Position numbers and translations under genes: made by a program
Part shown: positions 1 through 5,930 of the stretch, in pieces
Layout: each line of letters starts with the position of its first letter
How positions within the stretch are numbered: the first letter of the stretch is position 1
Assembly: GCA_900555545.1 (NCBI GenBank)
Contig: USLQ01000076.1
Location: 1-5,930 of the forward strand
Direction of reading: 5' to 3'
Origin: an uncultured Oscillospiraceae bacterium
GTDB taxonomy: Bacteria; Bacillota; Clostridia; Oscillospirales; Acutalibacteraceae
Length of the DNA stretch: 5,930 nucleotides
The notes under the pieces: model-generated
Told to the model about the DNA's origin: nothing
Seen by the model: only the letters and a program-made list of their open reading frames with translations
Database searches by the model: none

Positions 1-1251
1 ACGGTAGACGTTGTAGCTCGACGCCGCCGGGGAGAGCAGGCAGGAACGACCCTTTTGCGTGATATTGGTCGCCATCTGCACGGCCTGCTCCATATCCTCC
101 GCCTGGTAGATCATCTTCCCGCAGCGCTTTTGGATCAGATTCCGCCCGATTGCACGGCCTGTATCCGGCAGGCAGACGATGTTGCGCACCGCACATCGGC
201 ACAGATAGTCTTCAAACTCCGTGTAGTCCAGGCCGCGGTCCATGCCGCCGATGATGAGCGTATCCACATCGCCCAGGCCCTCCACGCCGCACTCCACCGC
301 GCGCGGGATGGTGGCAATGGCGTCGTCATACCATTTGATCCCGGCGTACTCCCCCACAAACTGAAGGCGGTGCGGCGCGCCGCGGAAAGAGGCAACCCCC
401 TTCAGGATCGCCGCATCGCCGATCCCCAGATCGCGCGCCGCGTGCATGGCAAACAGGATATCATAGTGGAAGTGCTCACCGCGCAGATAGTCGTTGCAAG
501 CGAACAACTCCTGTGCGAACGGATCCGCCTGCTCCTTTAGGGAGATACGCTCGAGCCGCGCCGGGAACCGCGTGAGATCTGCAACACCGGACACGTCCTG
601 GTCGCCATTGATGAGGAACAAGTCCTTTGCTGTCTGGTAGCGGGCAATATTCAGCTTGGCGCCCACATACCCGGCATAGCCGTTGTAGTGATCCAAGTGC
701 TCGGGGTACAGGTTGGTCAGCACGGCGATATCAGGCGCGTGGCGGCAAAATTCCAGCTGGTGCGAGGACATCTCGATCACAGCGGTCATGCCGTCCGTAT
801 CGCCCAGGCACTCAAACACCGGCACGCCGATATTCCCGATCAGGCTTGATTTGACACCCGCCGCCTGCAAGATGGCGTAGATCAGCGACGAGGTTGTCGT
901 TTTGCCCTTGGTGCCGGTGACACCCACCGTGCGCGCGCAGTCCGCGTACTGTAAGAACAGATCCGTCTGGCAGGTGACGAGCGTCGTCGGGGAGATCTTC
1001 ACATCCCGCACGGAGATGCCCGGGCTCTTCATCACCACATCGTAGCTGTTGATGCCATCCATATAATCCGGCCCGCAGATCAGGCGGACGTTTGGATCCT
1101 CCACCTGCACCGGATTGGCGTCGGCCACGGCAATCTCCTGCTCCGGCAAGAACTCCCGGATAAATTCCAGTGTAGAACGCCCCTCCCGGCCAAAGCCGAG
1201 GATCAGCACTTTTTTTCCTTTAAAAAAATCAGCAATCTGGCTGCGAGACAA
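1..1251 (-). CDS. murD: UDP-N-acetylmuramoyl-L-alanine glutamate ligase (MurD family, possibly MurD2-type), 3' end outside window
   Basis: Cytoplasmic ATP-dependent Mur ligase that adds glutamate to UDP-MurNAc-L-Ala in peptidoglycan precursor synthesis. The frame is open for 417 codons from 1251 to the window edge with no stop. What is seen: an N-terminal nucleotide-sugar-binding segment (KKVLILGFGREG, residues 13-24), the ATP P-loop GTKGKTT at 113-119, EMSSHQLE at 160-167, LTNLYPEHLDHY at 178-189, and the AKLNI lysine (K199) that matches the carbamylated lysine of E. coli MurD. PHRLQFVG (293-300), GGMDRGLDY (335-343) and LLSPAASSYN near the edge follow; probably only about 20-30 residues are missing. 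Oddities: the canonical NDSKATN motif reads DDAIATIP (309-316), without its lysine, and the usual G.HN..N motif reads GEHFHYD. Start: TTG 1251 (alternative TTG 1257) is preferred over GTG 1209, because homologues carry the FFKGKK segment and GAAGGAG (1268-1262) lies upstream. It overlaps the end of murL by 23 nt. The MurL partner suggests L-Glu as substrate (MurD2); that is inference. Confidence 0.93.
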   Translation of the reverse strand, partial: MSRSQIADFFKGKKVLILGFGREGRSTLEFIREFLPEQEIAVADANPVQVEDPNVRLICGPDYMDGINSYDVVMKSPGISVRDVKISPTTLVTCQTDLFLQYADCARTVGVTGTKGKTTTSSLIYAILQAAGVKSSLIGNIGVPVFECLGDTDGMTAVIEMSSHQLEFCRHAPDIAVLTNLYPEHLDHYNGYAGYVGAKLNIARYQTAKDLFLINGDQDVSGVADLTRFPARLERISLKEQADPFAQELFACNDYLRGEHFHYDILFAMHAARDLGIGDAAILKGVASFRGAPHRLQFVGEYAGIKWYDDAIATIPRAVECGVEGLGDVDTLIIGGMDRGLDYTEFEDYLCRCAVRNIVCLPDTGRAIGRNLIQKRCGKMIYQAEDMEQAVQMATNITQKGRSCLLSPAASSYNVYR

Positions 1252-1261
1252 AGTCAAACAT

Positions 1262-1268
1262 CTCCTTC
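1262..1268 (-). promoter_or_regulatory. ribosome binding site of murD, inside murL
   Basis: GAAGGAG on the minus strand lies inside the last codons of murL. It is 10 nt from TTG 1251 and 4 nt from TTG 1257, so it supports an upstream, non-ATG start for murD. The ATG at 1261 directly after it is in the murL frame, not the murD frame. A weaker AAAGGA lies 7 nt before GTG 1209 and is the rival signal. Confidence 0.6.
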
Positions 1269-2345
1269 ACACAGGGATCAAACACGGACGGGATATGGTT
1301 CAAGCTGTTGAACTCCCGGAACAGCAGCTTTTCATCGAATGTGAGCGCCGTACCCGCGCGGTCCGCATAGCGGCGCAGCAGCAGGGGGAGCGGCCGCCCA
1401 TCCCGCCCGTACTGCCCGCAGGCAAGCTTACACGCTGCGCCGACCTCCTCGCGGGTGCCGATGCACTCAAACGGCTTGACGGCGCTGAACCCCGTCAGCC
1501 CGTCAAAGAACCCGGCCATATCCTCCCGCTCCAAGAGGTTCTGCCCAAAGACCCGCTCCACGCGCTCCGGCGGGAGGAATGCCGACAGGATCGTATAGAC
1601 AAACAGGCACTTGGGGCAGTTGCAGCACCAGCTGTCCGTCTTACTGCCCAGGTTACAGCTCTTAAATACGTCCAGATACTCTCCGGCATGGCCGGCAAAG
1701 TATTTGGCAATCTGCAGCTCGTTAAACGGGCGCAGCAGGCTGAAATAACACACGCGCCCGGAGACGTTCTTTTTCAGGTACCAATTAAAATTCTGCTCAA
1801 ATTCAAACGACTTGGAGTACTGGTGGTTGACGGTGGATCCGGCCACGTTCCCCTCGTTGGCGCTCGACTCATTGGAGAGGACGATATTCTCCCGCCCGGT
1901 GAGCACGGCGCAGTACGCGCACAAAAAGGCCACGATCGCTGAAAACGGCGTGTGTCCGTTCAAAAAGCCCTTTTTGTTCAGCTCCAACAGGTTGGGATCG
2001 ATGGTCCGGTGGGTAACCACGCGGCTGTCCGCGCCGTAGCCCGCCCGGTCCGCACAGCCCAGACCCGCGCCCTTGGGATTGATAAAAAAGCAGCGGTTTT
2101 CCGCGTGCATCCCCCGGAGCAGCTCCAGGCTGACGACAGAATCCTTCCCGCCGCCGACGGGGATCAGGTTGCCGCCCGCGATCACAGGTTCCTCAGGCCG
2201 TGCTGCCCGCCGCGCCGGGGCAGCAATCCCAAACAACTCCTCTTGTTCGCAGGCGATCCCGTTACGGTACATCATCTCGCCCAGCCCGTTATAGTAAAGC
2301 CTCTGCCACCAGGCGATGTCATCCGCATCCAGCGCACCTCCATCC

Positions 2346-2351
2346 GGGGGG
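2346..2351 (-). other. C6 homopolymer at the murL frameshift
   Basis: On the minus strand TGC-TCC-CCC is followed by CGG-ATG in the upstream frame, whereas the conserved downstream protein needs CCG-GAT-GGA. One extra C, or a -1 slip on this run, restores a continuous frame. The downstream frame is open for about 40 codons before the run but shows no family similarity there; the upstream frame loses similarity just after it. The junction is therefore placed within a few bases of the run. Confidence 0.75.
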
Positions 2352-2629
2352 AGCAGGTGGCCTTCATATAGCTGACGGCCTCCACCATACCCAGCGAAAA
2401 AGCGAGTTCCTGCGCAGCGGGGCACTCCGGATCATTGAGCAGCGTCAAATTCTCCGTCTCTATCGTAGTCTGCGGTGTAAAGGAACACAGCCCCGGAATT
2501 TCAAAGGTATATCGGAGCGTCACCGCCCCCTCCCCGCGAAGGATCTCATATTGTTTATATTGAAACACCGGATAGTCCCTCCGGAACCGGTCAAAATCCG
2601 CCTGGCGCTTGCCGTCGAGCATGGCGCAG

Positions 2630-2636
2630 CCTCCTT
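2630..2636 (-). promoter_or_regulatory. ribosome binding site of murL
   Basis: A perfect AAGGAGG lies 7 nt before ATG 2622. It decides this start over the in-frame ATG at 2643, which the site itself would follow. Confidence 0.85.
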
Positions 2637-2669
2637 GTGTCATGGTTCGCAGTTCTCAAAACCTATCGT

Positions 2670-2698
2670 ATCATACGGCGCAGGGCCGAATTTGTCAC
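2670..2698 (-). promoter_or_regulatory. predicted sigma-A promoter for murL-murD
   Basis: Reading leftward, GTGACA (2698-2693) and TATGAT (2675-2670) are separated by exactly 17 bp. The -35 box overlaps the TGA of the upstream deoxynucleotidase gene, and transcription would start about 40 bp before murL. No hairpin with a T-tract is seen between the two genes, so read-through from the upstream pair is also possible. Confidence 0.5.
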
Positions 2699-3279
2699 TT
2701 CTGCTCGTCGAGCGTCATGGAGTAGGCGGGCAGGAACTCCCGCACAAAGATCTCCGCCTCCGGGCAATGGAGCTCCTCCAGGATCCTGCGTGTGGAGCGT
2801 CCCGCCTGGACGAACTCCGTGTTGCCGGCCTTCTCCTCCTCGATACACTTGATCAGGGCGCAGAGCTTGTCCGCCGCCCTGACGAGCGTGCGCAGCTGTG
2901 CATCCGACTCGCCGCTCCCTCGGAGGATCTCGCCAAAATCCCCCTGCAAATAATCGGGCAGCTTGTCGAGCAATGTCTCCTGCGCCTTTTCCTCCACACG
3001 GCGGTAGGCATTTTTCATCTCCGGATCGTAATATTTGACGGGCGTGGGCATATCCCCGGTCAGGATCTCCGGCGCGTCGTGGTACAGCCCGAGCAGCGCC
3101 GCCCGCTCCGCATTATAGTGCTTGCCCAGCTTGCGGTTGCCAATGAGGGCGAGCGCATGGGCGATCACCGCCGTCTCGTGCGAGTGGTCGGCCAGGTTCT
3201 CCGGGTGCGTGTTGCGCATGAGCGCCCAGCGCGTAATATATTTCATGCGCCCCATCAGGGCAAAAAAGGAATGGTTCAT
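2695..3279 (-). CDS. yfbR: HD-domain 5'-deoxynucleotidase, YfbR type
   Basis: Predicted metal-dependent phosphohydrolase that removes the 5' phosphate from deoxyribonucleoside monophosphates in the cytoplasm (nucleotide salvage and pool control). The 194-residue length is close to the 199 of E. coli YfbR, and the similarity I can recall runs end to end. Visible residues: RWALMRN at 17-23 (Arg-Trp of the substrate site), H32 in ENLADHSHE, the HD pair H67-D68 in LYHDAPE, E71, D76 within LTGDMPTPVKYY, and D137 in RAADKLCALIKC. All metal-binding and substrate-contact positions known for YfbR therefore appear present. ATG 3279 (MNHSFFALMGRMK) matches the family N-terminus and has GGGAG 6 nt upstream. 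It begins 15 bp after the stop of the ATPase gene, so the two form one transcription unit. Exact substrate preference cannot be read from sequence. Confidence 0.93.
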   Translation of the reverse strand: MNHSFFALMGRMKYITRWALMRNTHPENLADHSHETAVIAHALALIGNRKLGKHYNAERAALLGLYHDAPEILTGDMPTPVKYYDPEMKNAYRRVEEKAQETLLDKLPDYLQGDFGEILRGSGESDAQLRTLVRAADKLCALIKCIEEEKAGNTEFVQAGRSTRRILEELHCPEAEIFVREFLPAYSMTLDEQK

Positions 3280-3294
3280 GGCTCTCTCCCAATT

Positions 3295-4509
3295 TCAGTC
3301 CACACCCAGGCCCAGCTTGATCCGTGCCTCCAGGTGGTCGATATACTGGCGCGCCGTACGCGGGCTCCGCCCCCCGCGGCTGAGGGCCCAGCGCTCGGCC
3401 CCCGCGTGCAGTTCCTCCGCGCTGACAGGCAGCTTGCGGTCTGCCGCAATGCCGTCCAGGATATCATAATACTGCTGGCGGCCGGGGTTGATAAAGGTCA
3501 CCATCAGCCCGAAACGGTCCGCCAGGGAGAGCTGCTCCTGCATCGTGTCGCGGCGGTGGAGCTCGTCGCCCTCCCGGTCGGAGAACTTCTCCCGCACCAG
3601 GTGGCGCAGGTTGCTCGTGGCATAGATGAGCATATTGTCGCGGCGTGCGGCCAGCCCACCCTCGAGCGCCGCCTTGAGTTGGGCGTAGCTGCTGTCGTTG
3701 GTGGAGAAGGACAGGTCGTCGATAAAAATAATAAACTTGAGCGCCGTGCCGCGCAGCTTTTCCACCACCTTGGGGAACTCCGCAATCGCACTCTTGGGCA
3801 TCTCAATCATGCGCAGGCCCTCGGGCGCGTAGCGGTTGAGGATCGCGTGCACGGTAGAGGACTTGCCTGTGCCGCGGTCGCCGTAGAGCAGCACGTTGTT
3901 GGCGGGCAGGCCGTTCATAAACGCCTGTGTGTTTTCCAATACGCGCCGGCGCGGTTCCTCATACGTTTTCAGATCATTGAGCGTGATCTCATTGGTGTGC
4001 GTCACGGGGACAAGCTGTCCATCGCGCCACAGGAAAGCCTTGTGCCGTGCAAACAGGCCGCAGCCGTTGCGGCGGTGGAACGCTGCGAGTGCCTCCACCT
4101 TGCCGCCCCAATCCGCGTCCCCCAACGGCTGGATCCCCTGCCCAGCTGCGGGGAACGGAAAATCTGCCGGCAAACCGGCGTCCGCGGGCGTGAGATTGCC
4201 AATCTGTTCCAGAATCGCCAGATCATGGGCAGCCGCCTGCGCCAAAGATGCCGGGGCCTTTTCACAGCAGGAGGCCTCTCGGGCAAAAAGATTGTCGCTG
4301 TACAGCACCCGGCTGGTCAGGTATCCCTTTAAATCCCCGGCGAATCCGTGCTCCGCCAGCTCGCGGAAAAAGGCCGCGTAGGCAGCAAGCGCCTGTTCGG
4401 GAGCCTCCGCGCCAAAGAGGGCGGCCAGTTCCCCGACTGCCGGGATCTCCCGCTGCGTATAGATCAGCAGGGAGGCCAGCGTGCGTACCCAATCCTTTTT
4501 TTCCATCAT
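3295..4509 (-). CDS. AAA+ family ATP-binding protein, DUF815 type
   Basis: Predicted cytoplasmic AAA+ ATPase of 404 residues; the family (DUF815) has no settled function. The N-terminal 190 residues or so form an alanine-rich, probably helical region without a motif I recognise. The ATPase core follows: LLYGDRGTGKSS with Walker A Lys at about 216, Walker B FIIFIDDL at 259-266, a sensor-1-like IYATSN at 295-300, DRFGL near 331 with a possible arginine finger, and a C-terminal GGRSPRTARQYIDHLE sensor-2-like helix around 379-394. The sequence ALEGGLAARRDNMLIYATSN is typical of DUF815. Start: tandem ATGs at 4509 and 4506 follow an AAAGG (4524-4520); a longer TTG start at 4554 would sit only about 7 bp from the predicted -10 box and lacks a good binding site, so it is disfavoured. 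It is the first gene of a leftward operon with yfbR. Its partner or substrate is unknown. Confidence 0.88.
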   Translation of the reverse strand: MMEKKDWVRTLASLLIYTQREIPAVGELAALFGAEAPEQALAAYAAFFRELAEHGFAGDLKGYLTSRVLYSDNLFAREASCCEKAPASLAQAAAHDLAILEQIGNLTPADAGLPADFPFPAAGQGIQPLGDADWGGKVEALAAFHRRNGCGLFARHKAFLWRDGQLVPVTHTNEITLNDLKTYEEPRRRVLENTQAFMNGLPANNVLLYGDRGTGKSSTVHAILNRYAPEGLRMIEMPKSAIAEFPKVVEKLRGTALKFIIFIDDLSFSTNDSSYAQLKAALEGGLAARRDNMLIYATSNLRHLVREKFSDREGDELHRRDTMQEQLSLADRFGLMVTFINPGRQQYYDILDGIAADRKLPVSAEELHAGAERWALSRGGRSPRTARQYIDHLEARIKLGLGVD

Positions 4510-4560
4510 TCCAACCAGACCTTTCTCCGCCTTAAAAAGGCTGCAAATAACCAAGGTAGG

Positions 4561-4589
4561 ATTATATCACTTTTTTTTGATTTTGTCAT
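4561..4589 (-). promoter_or_regulatory. predicted sigma-A promoter for the ATPase-yfbR operon
   Basis: Reading leftward, ATGACA (4589-4584) and a perfect TATAAT (4566-4561) are separated by 17 bp. The spacer holds a run of eight A (4578-4571). Transcription would begin near 4554, leaving a 5' leader of about 45 nt before ATG 4509. Confidence 0.72.
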
Positions 4590-4610
4590 TATTGCATGAT
4601 ACAATTCTTG

Positions 4611-4718
4611 ACCACGGCGAAAAAATCCTCTTTCGCATACAAAATCGGCGGCAGTCCCGCCTGCAAATTTAAACATTCTTTCCGCTTAAAACCGCTTGAC
4701 GTGGTCTTTCGCCGTGGT
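4611..4718. repeat. perfect 12-bp inverted repeat in the divergent control region
   Basis: ACCACGGCGAAA (4611-4622) recurs as its exact reverse complement TTTCGCCGTGGT (4707-4718), with 84 bp between. The right copy fills most of the spacer of the ilvB promoter and touches its -10 box. The left copy lies about 22 bp upstream of the -35 box of the ATPase promoter. A third partial element, TCTTTCGC at 4629-4636, matches 4705-4712 and makes a local palindrome GCGAAA-N8-TTTCGC (4617-4636). This could be an operator pair for one regulator; that is inference. Confidence 0.6.
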
Positions 4719-4723
4719 ATAAT
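4696..4723 (+). promoter_or_regulatory. ilvB: predicted sigma-A promoter for ilvB
   Basis: TTGACG (4696-4701) and TATAAT (4718-4723) are separated by 16 bp, and TGG before the hexamer gives an extended -10 (TGnTATAAT). Transcription would start near 4730, giving a leader of about 90 nt. That is too short for a T-box, and no terminator-antiterminator pair is visible. Confidence 0.75.
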
Positions 4724-4810
4724 GATAAGTAAACAATTAATAAGGGAACTGGTTATTTTAAGGCCGGTATTGGCGTTTTTATCCAAAAAACACGCCTGCA
4801 AATGACTTTG

Positions 4811-4817
4811 GAAAGGG
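4811..4817 (+). promoter_or_regulatory. ribosome binding site region of ilvB
   Basis: GAAAGGG directly precedes tandem ATGs at 4818 and 4821. Spacing is short for ATG 4821 (3-4 nt), zero for 4818, and 9 nt for an in-frame TTG at 4827. ATG 4821 gives MGLNGAQAMV, which best fits the usual M-x-x-NGAQAIV start, but the choice is not settled. Confidence 0.5.
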
Positions 4818-4820
4818 ATG

Positions 4821-5930
4821 ATGGGCTTGAACGGTGCACAGGCAATGGTCAACTGCTTAAAAGAGGAGAATGTATCTGTCCTGTTTGGCTATCCGGGCGC
4901 TGCGATCTGCCCGTTTTACGACGAACTGCTCCGTGAGGAATCGATGCGCCATATTCTGGTGCGCCAGGAGCAGAACGCCGGCCACGCGGCCAGCGGCTAC
5001 GCCCGCGCGAGCGGCAAGGTGGGCGTGTGCGTCGTGACCTCCGGTCCCGGCGCAACCAACCTGATCACCGCCATCGCCTCCGCCTATCAGGACTCGATCC
5101 CAATCGTGGCTATCACCGGTCAGGTCCGCCGCGATCTGCTGGGCCGCGACGTCTTTCAGGAGGCAGATATCACCGGTGCGGTGATGCCCTTTATCAAGCA
5201 CAGCTATCTGGTCACCAGCGCGGATGACCTGCCCCGCATTTTTAAGGAGGCGTTTCACATCGCCGCCACCGGCCGCCCCGGCCCCGTGCTGATCGACGTG
5301 CCGGTGGACGTGCAGCAGGAAGAACTGCGCCACGCCTTTGAATACCCCAAAACGCCGAACATCGCCGGATACAAGCCGCGAATTCAGCCCAATGTGCTGC
5401 AGATCAAGCGAGCGCTCGCCCTGCTGCGCAACGCCAAGTCCCCGCTGATTGTGGCGGGGGGCGGTGTGATGAGCGCCCACGCCCGCAAGGAACTGCGCGC
5501 CTTTGCCGAACAGGCAAATATCCCTGTGACCGCCACTATGATGGGCATCGGCGTGCTCCCCTTTGACCACCCGCTGTACGCCGGGATGCTTGGGATGTAC
5601 GGGCTCAAATGTGCAAACAGCGCCGTCAAAAAAGCCGATGTGCTGCTGCTCATCGGCGCGCGCGTAGGCGACCGTGCGATTGCGGATCCGGCGAAGACCT
5701 CCGAACGGTCCAAAATCATCCACATTGATATTGATCCTGCGGAGATCGGCAAAAACGTGAGCGTGGATATCCCCATCGTGGCGCAGGCGCGCCCGGCGCT
5801 GGAGGCACTGCTCAGCCGCTTGGATTTCCGCTGTCCCGACACCTGGGCGTTGAAGGTGGCTCAGATGCGCGCGCAGTGCGAGGAGGAAACCGCCTACTGC
5901 CCGATGGCGGACTCCGTGGCGCCCCGCCGG
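4821..5930 (+). CDS. ilvB: acetolactate synthase large subunit, 3' end outside window
   Basis: Thiamine-diphosphate enzyme that joins pyruvate to pyruvate or 2-oxobutyrate, the first shared step of valine, leucine and isoleucine synthesis. In the window are 370 codons of an enzyme that usually has about 550-600 residues. Visible: NGAQAMVNCLKEENV and LFGYPGAAICPFYDEL near the start, the catalytic glutamate E50 in VRQEQNAGHAASGYAR (Gln replaces the more usual His just before it), TSGPGATNLITAIASAYQDS, IPIVAITGQV, GRDVFQEADITGAVMPFIKH, and GRPGPVLIDVPVD at the end of the first domain. The central domain shows PLIVAGGGV and a Rossmann-like IHIDIDPAEIGKNV. The FAD-independent catabolic form is less likely because QEADITG and KHSYLV fit the biosynthetic type. 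The C-terminal ThDP-binding domain (GDG...N) lies beyond the edge, as would any ilvN. It is divergent from the ATPase gene. Confidence 0.95.
   Translation, partial: MGLNGAQAMVNCLKEENVSVLFGYPGAAICPFYDELLREESMRHILVRQEQNAGHAASGYARASGKVGVCVVTSGPGATNLITAIASAYQDSIPIVAITGQVRRDLLGRDVFQEADITGAVMPFIKHSYLVTSADDLPRIFKEAFHIAATGRPGPVLIDVPVDVQQEELRHAFEYPKTPNIAGYKPRIQPNVLQIKRALALLRNAKSPLIVAGGGVMSAHARKELRAFAEQANIPVTATMMGIGVLPFDHPLYAGMLGMYGLKCANSAVKKADVLLLIGARVGDRAIADPAKTSERSKIIHIDIDPAEIGKNVSVDIPIVAQARPALEALLSRLDFRCPDTWALKVAQMRAQCEEETAYCPMADSVAPRR

Larger units (their letters stand above)
1229..2622 (-). pseudogene. murL: MurL-type UDP-MurNAc-L-Ala-L-Glu epimerase, interrupted by a single-base frameshift
   Basis: MurL epimerises the terminal L-Glu of UDP-MurNAc-L-Ala-L-Glu to D-Glu with ATP and Mg2+, working with a MurD2-type ligase. 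The gene lies in two frames. The first runs from ATG 2622 (MLDGKRQADF) through SLGMVEAVSYMKATCSP and, read unshifted, meets a stop at 2272. The second holds the rest, PDGGALDADDIAWWQRLYYN onward, to TGA 1229. They join at a C6 run (2346-2351): a seventh C would give one 464-residue protein reading ATCSPPDGG. In that corrected protein one sees PVGGGKDS at 155-162 (PP-loop/adenylating-type nucleotide motif), LSNESSANEGN around 249-259, and a cysteine cluster CCNCPKC at 333-339, which look like family hallmarks. Start 2622 is chosen for AAGGAGG 7 nt upstream. Family assignment rests on recalled motifs and on the adjacent murD. Whether the frameshift is real, programmed or a sequencing error cannot be told here. 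Confidence 0.82.
4541..4803 (+). repeat. CTGCAAAT direct repeat, three copies
   Basis: The word CTGCAAAT occurs at 4541-4548, 4661-4668 and 4796-4803, all on the plus strand within the roughly 310-bp gap. The last two copies extend to CGCCTGCAAAT. Spacing is 120 and 135 bp. It may be a regulator half-site or coincidence. Confidence 0.35.
4510..4820. other. divergent intergenic control region
   Basis: About 310 bp, much more AT-rich than the flanking genes. It holds the two facing-away promoters, the 12-bp inverted repeat and the CTGCAAAT words. Small open frames here (for example 4596-4805 plus, 4589-4852 minus) cross both promoters and have no convincing start, so no gene is called. A weak imperfect stem GGCGTTTTT/AAAAA-ACA-CGCC at 4772-4796 has no following T-run. 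Confidence 0.7.

Noticed and set aside
1115..1942. A 275-codon open frame on the plus strand
   Set aside because: It is antisense to the end of murL and the start of murD, with no recognisable domain or credible ribosome binding site.
2272..2643. A separate 123-residue protein upstream of the epimerase
   Set aside because: Its first part matches the expected MurL N-terminus, and the similarity continues in the other frame right after the C6 run. It is better read as the 5' piece of one frameshifted gene.
2200..4332. A 710-codon open frame on the plus strand
   Set aside because: It lies antisense to murL, yfbR and the ATPase, which have clear family motifs. Its composition is that of a GC-rich antisense shadow, and no domain is recognisable.
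4772..4796. Possible terminator or attenuator hairpin before ilvB
   Set aside because: The stem is imperfect (a three-base bulge), mostly A-T pairs, and is not followed by a T-run. It does not form a convincing intrinsic terminator.
4730..4820. T-box or other riboswitch in the ilvB leader
   Set aside because: The leader predicted from the promoter is only about 90 nt, and no T-box core sequence or terminator is visible.
4857..5723. A 288-codon open frame on the minus strand
   Set aside because: It is antisense to ilvB, whose motifs are unmistakable. The His/Gly/Asp-rich product is typical of a reverse-strand shadow.

Overview
The window reads as a GC-rich Gram-positive anaerobe of the class Clostridia (Oscillospiraceae/Ruminococcaceae-like). 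This is inferred from three things: the GC-rich third codon positions, the strong AAGGAGG-type ribosome binding sites combined with sharply AT-rich sigma-A-like promoters, and the clostridial flavour of the MurD and IlvB N-termini. No rRNA, tRNA, CRISPR, insertion sequence or phage signal is visible, so the species cannot be fixed.

Layout: four genes run leftward on the minus strand. In transcription order they are an AAA+ ATPase of the DUF815 type (4509-3295), a YfbR-type HD-domain 5'-deoxynucleotidase (3279-2695), a MurL-type epimerase carrying a one-base frameshift (2622-1229), and a MurD-type Mur ligase that runs off the left edge (1251 to beyond 1). Facing the other way is a large acetolactate synthase subunit gene, ilvB (4821 to beyond 5930), which runs off the right edge. 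The divergent gap of about 310 bp between the ATPase and ilvB holds a good promoter for each direction, a perfect 12-bp inverted repeat, and a short repeated word, so it looks like a shared control region.

The most interesting part is the murL-murD pair. MurL together with a MurD2-type ligase forms an alternative route to D-glutamate in peptidoglycan, first described in Xanthomonas. The ligase adds L-Glu to UDP-MurNAc-L-Ala, and MurL then epimerises the terminal residue to D-Glu using ATP, bypassing glutamate racemase MurI. Here the ligase starts inside the last codons of murL at a TTG codon, which implies translational coupling. Its usual NDSKATN-like motif is altered, which fits (but does not prove) the L-Glu-specific MurD2 type. 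murL is split by a missing C in a C6 run. It is either a real knockout or slippage site, or an assembly error.

The ATPase and deoxynucleotidase genes are 15 bp apart and surely cotranscribed. A second good promoter sits between yfbR and murL, so murL-murD can be expressed on its own or by read-through. ilvB starts branched-chain amino acid synthesis and is functionally separate from its neighbours.
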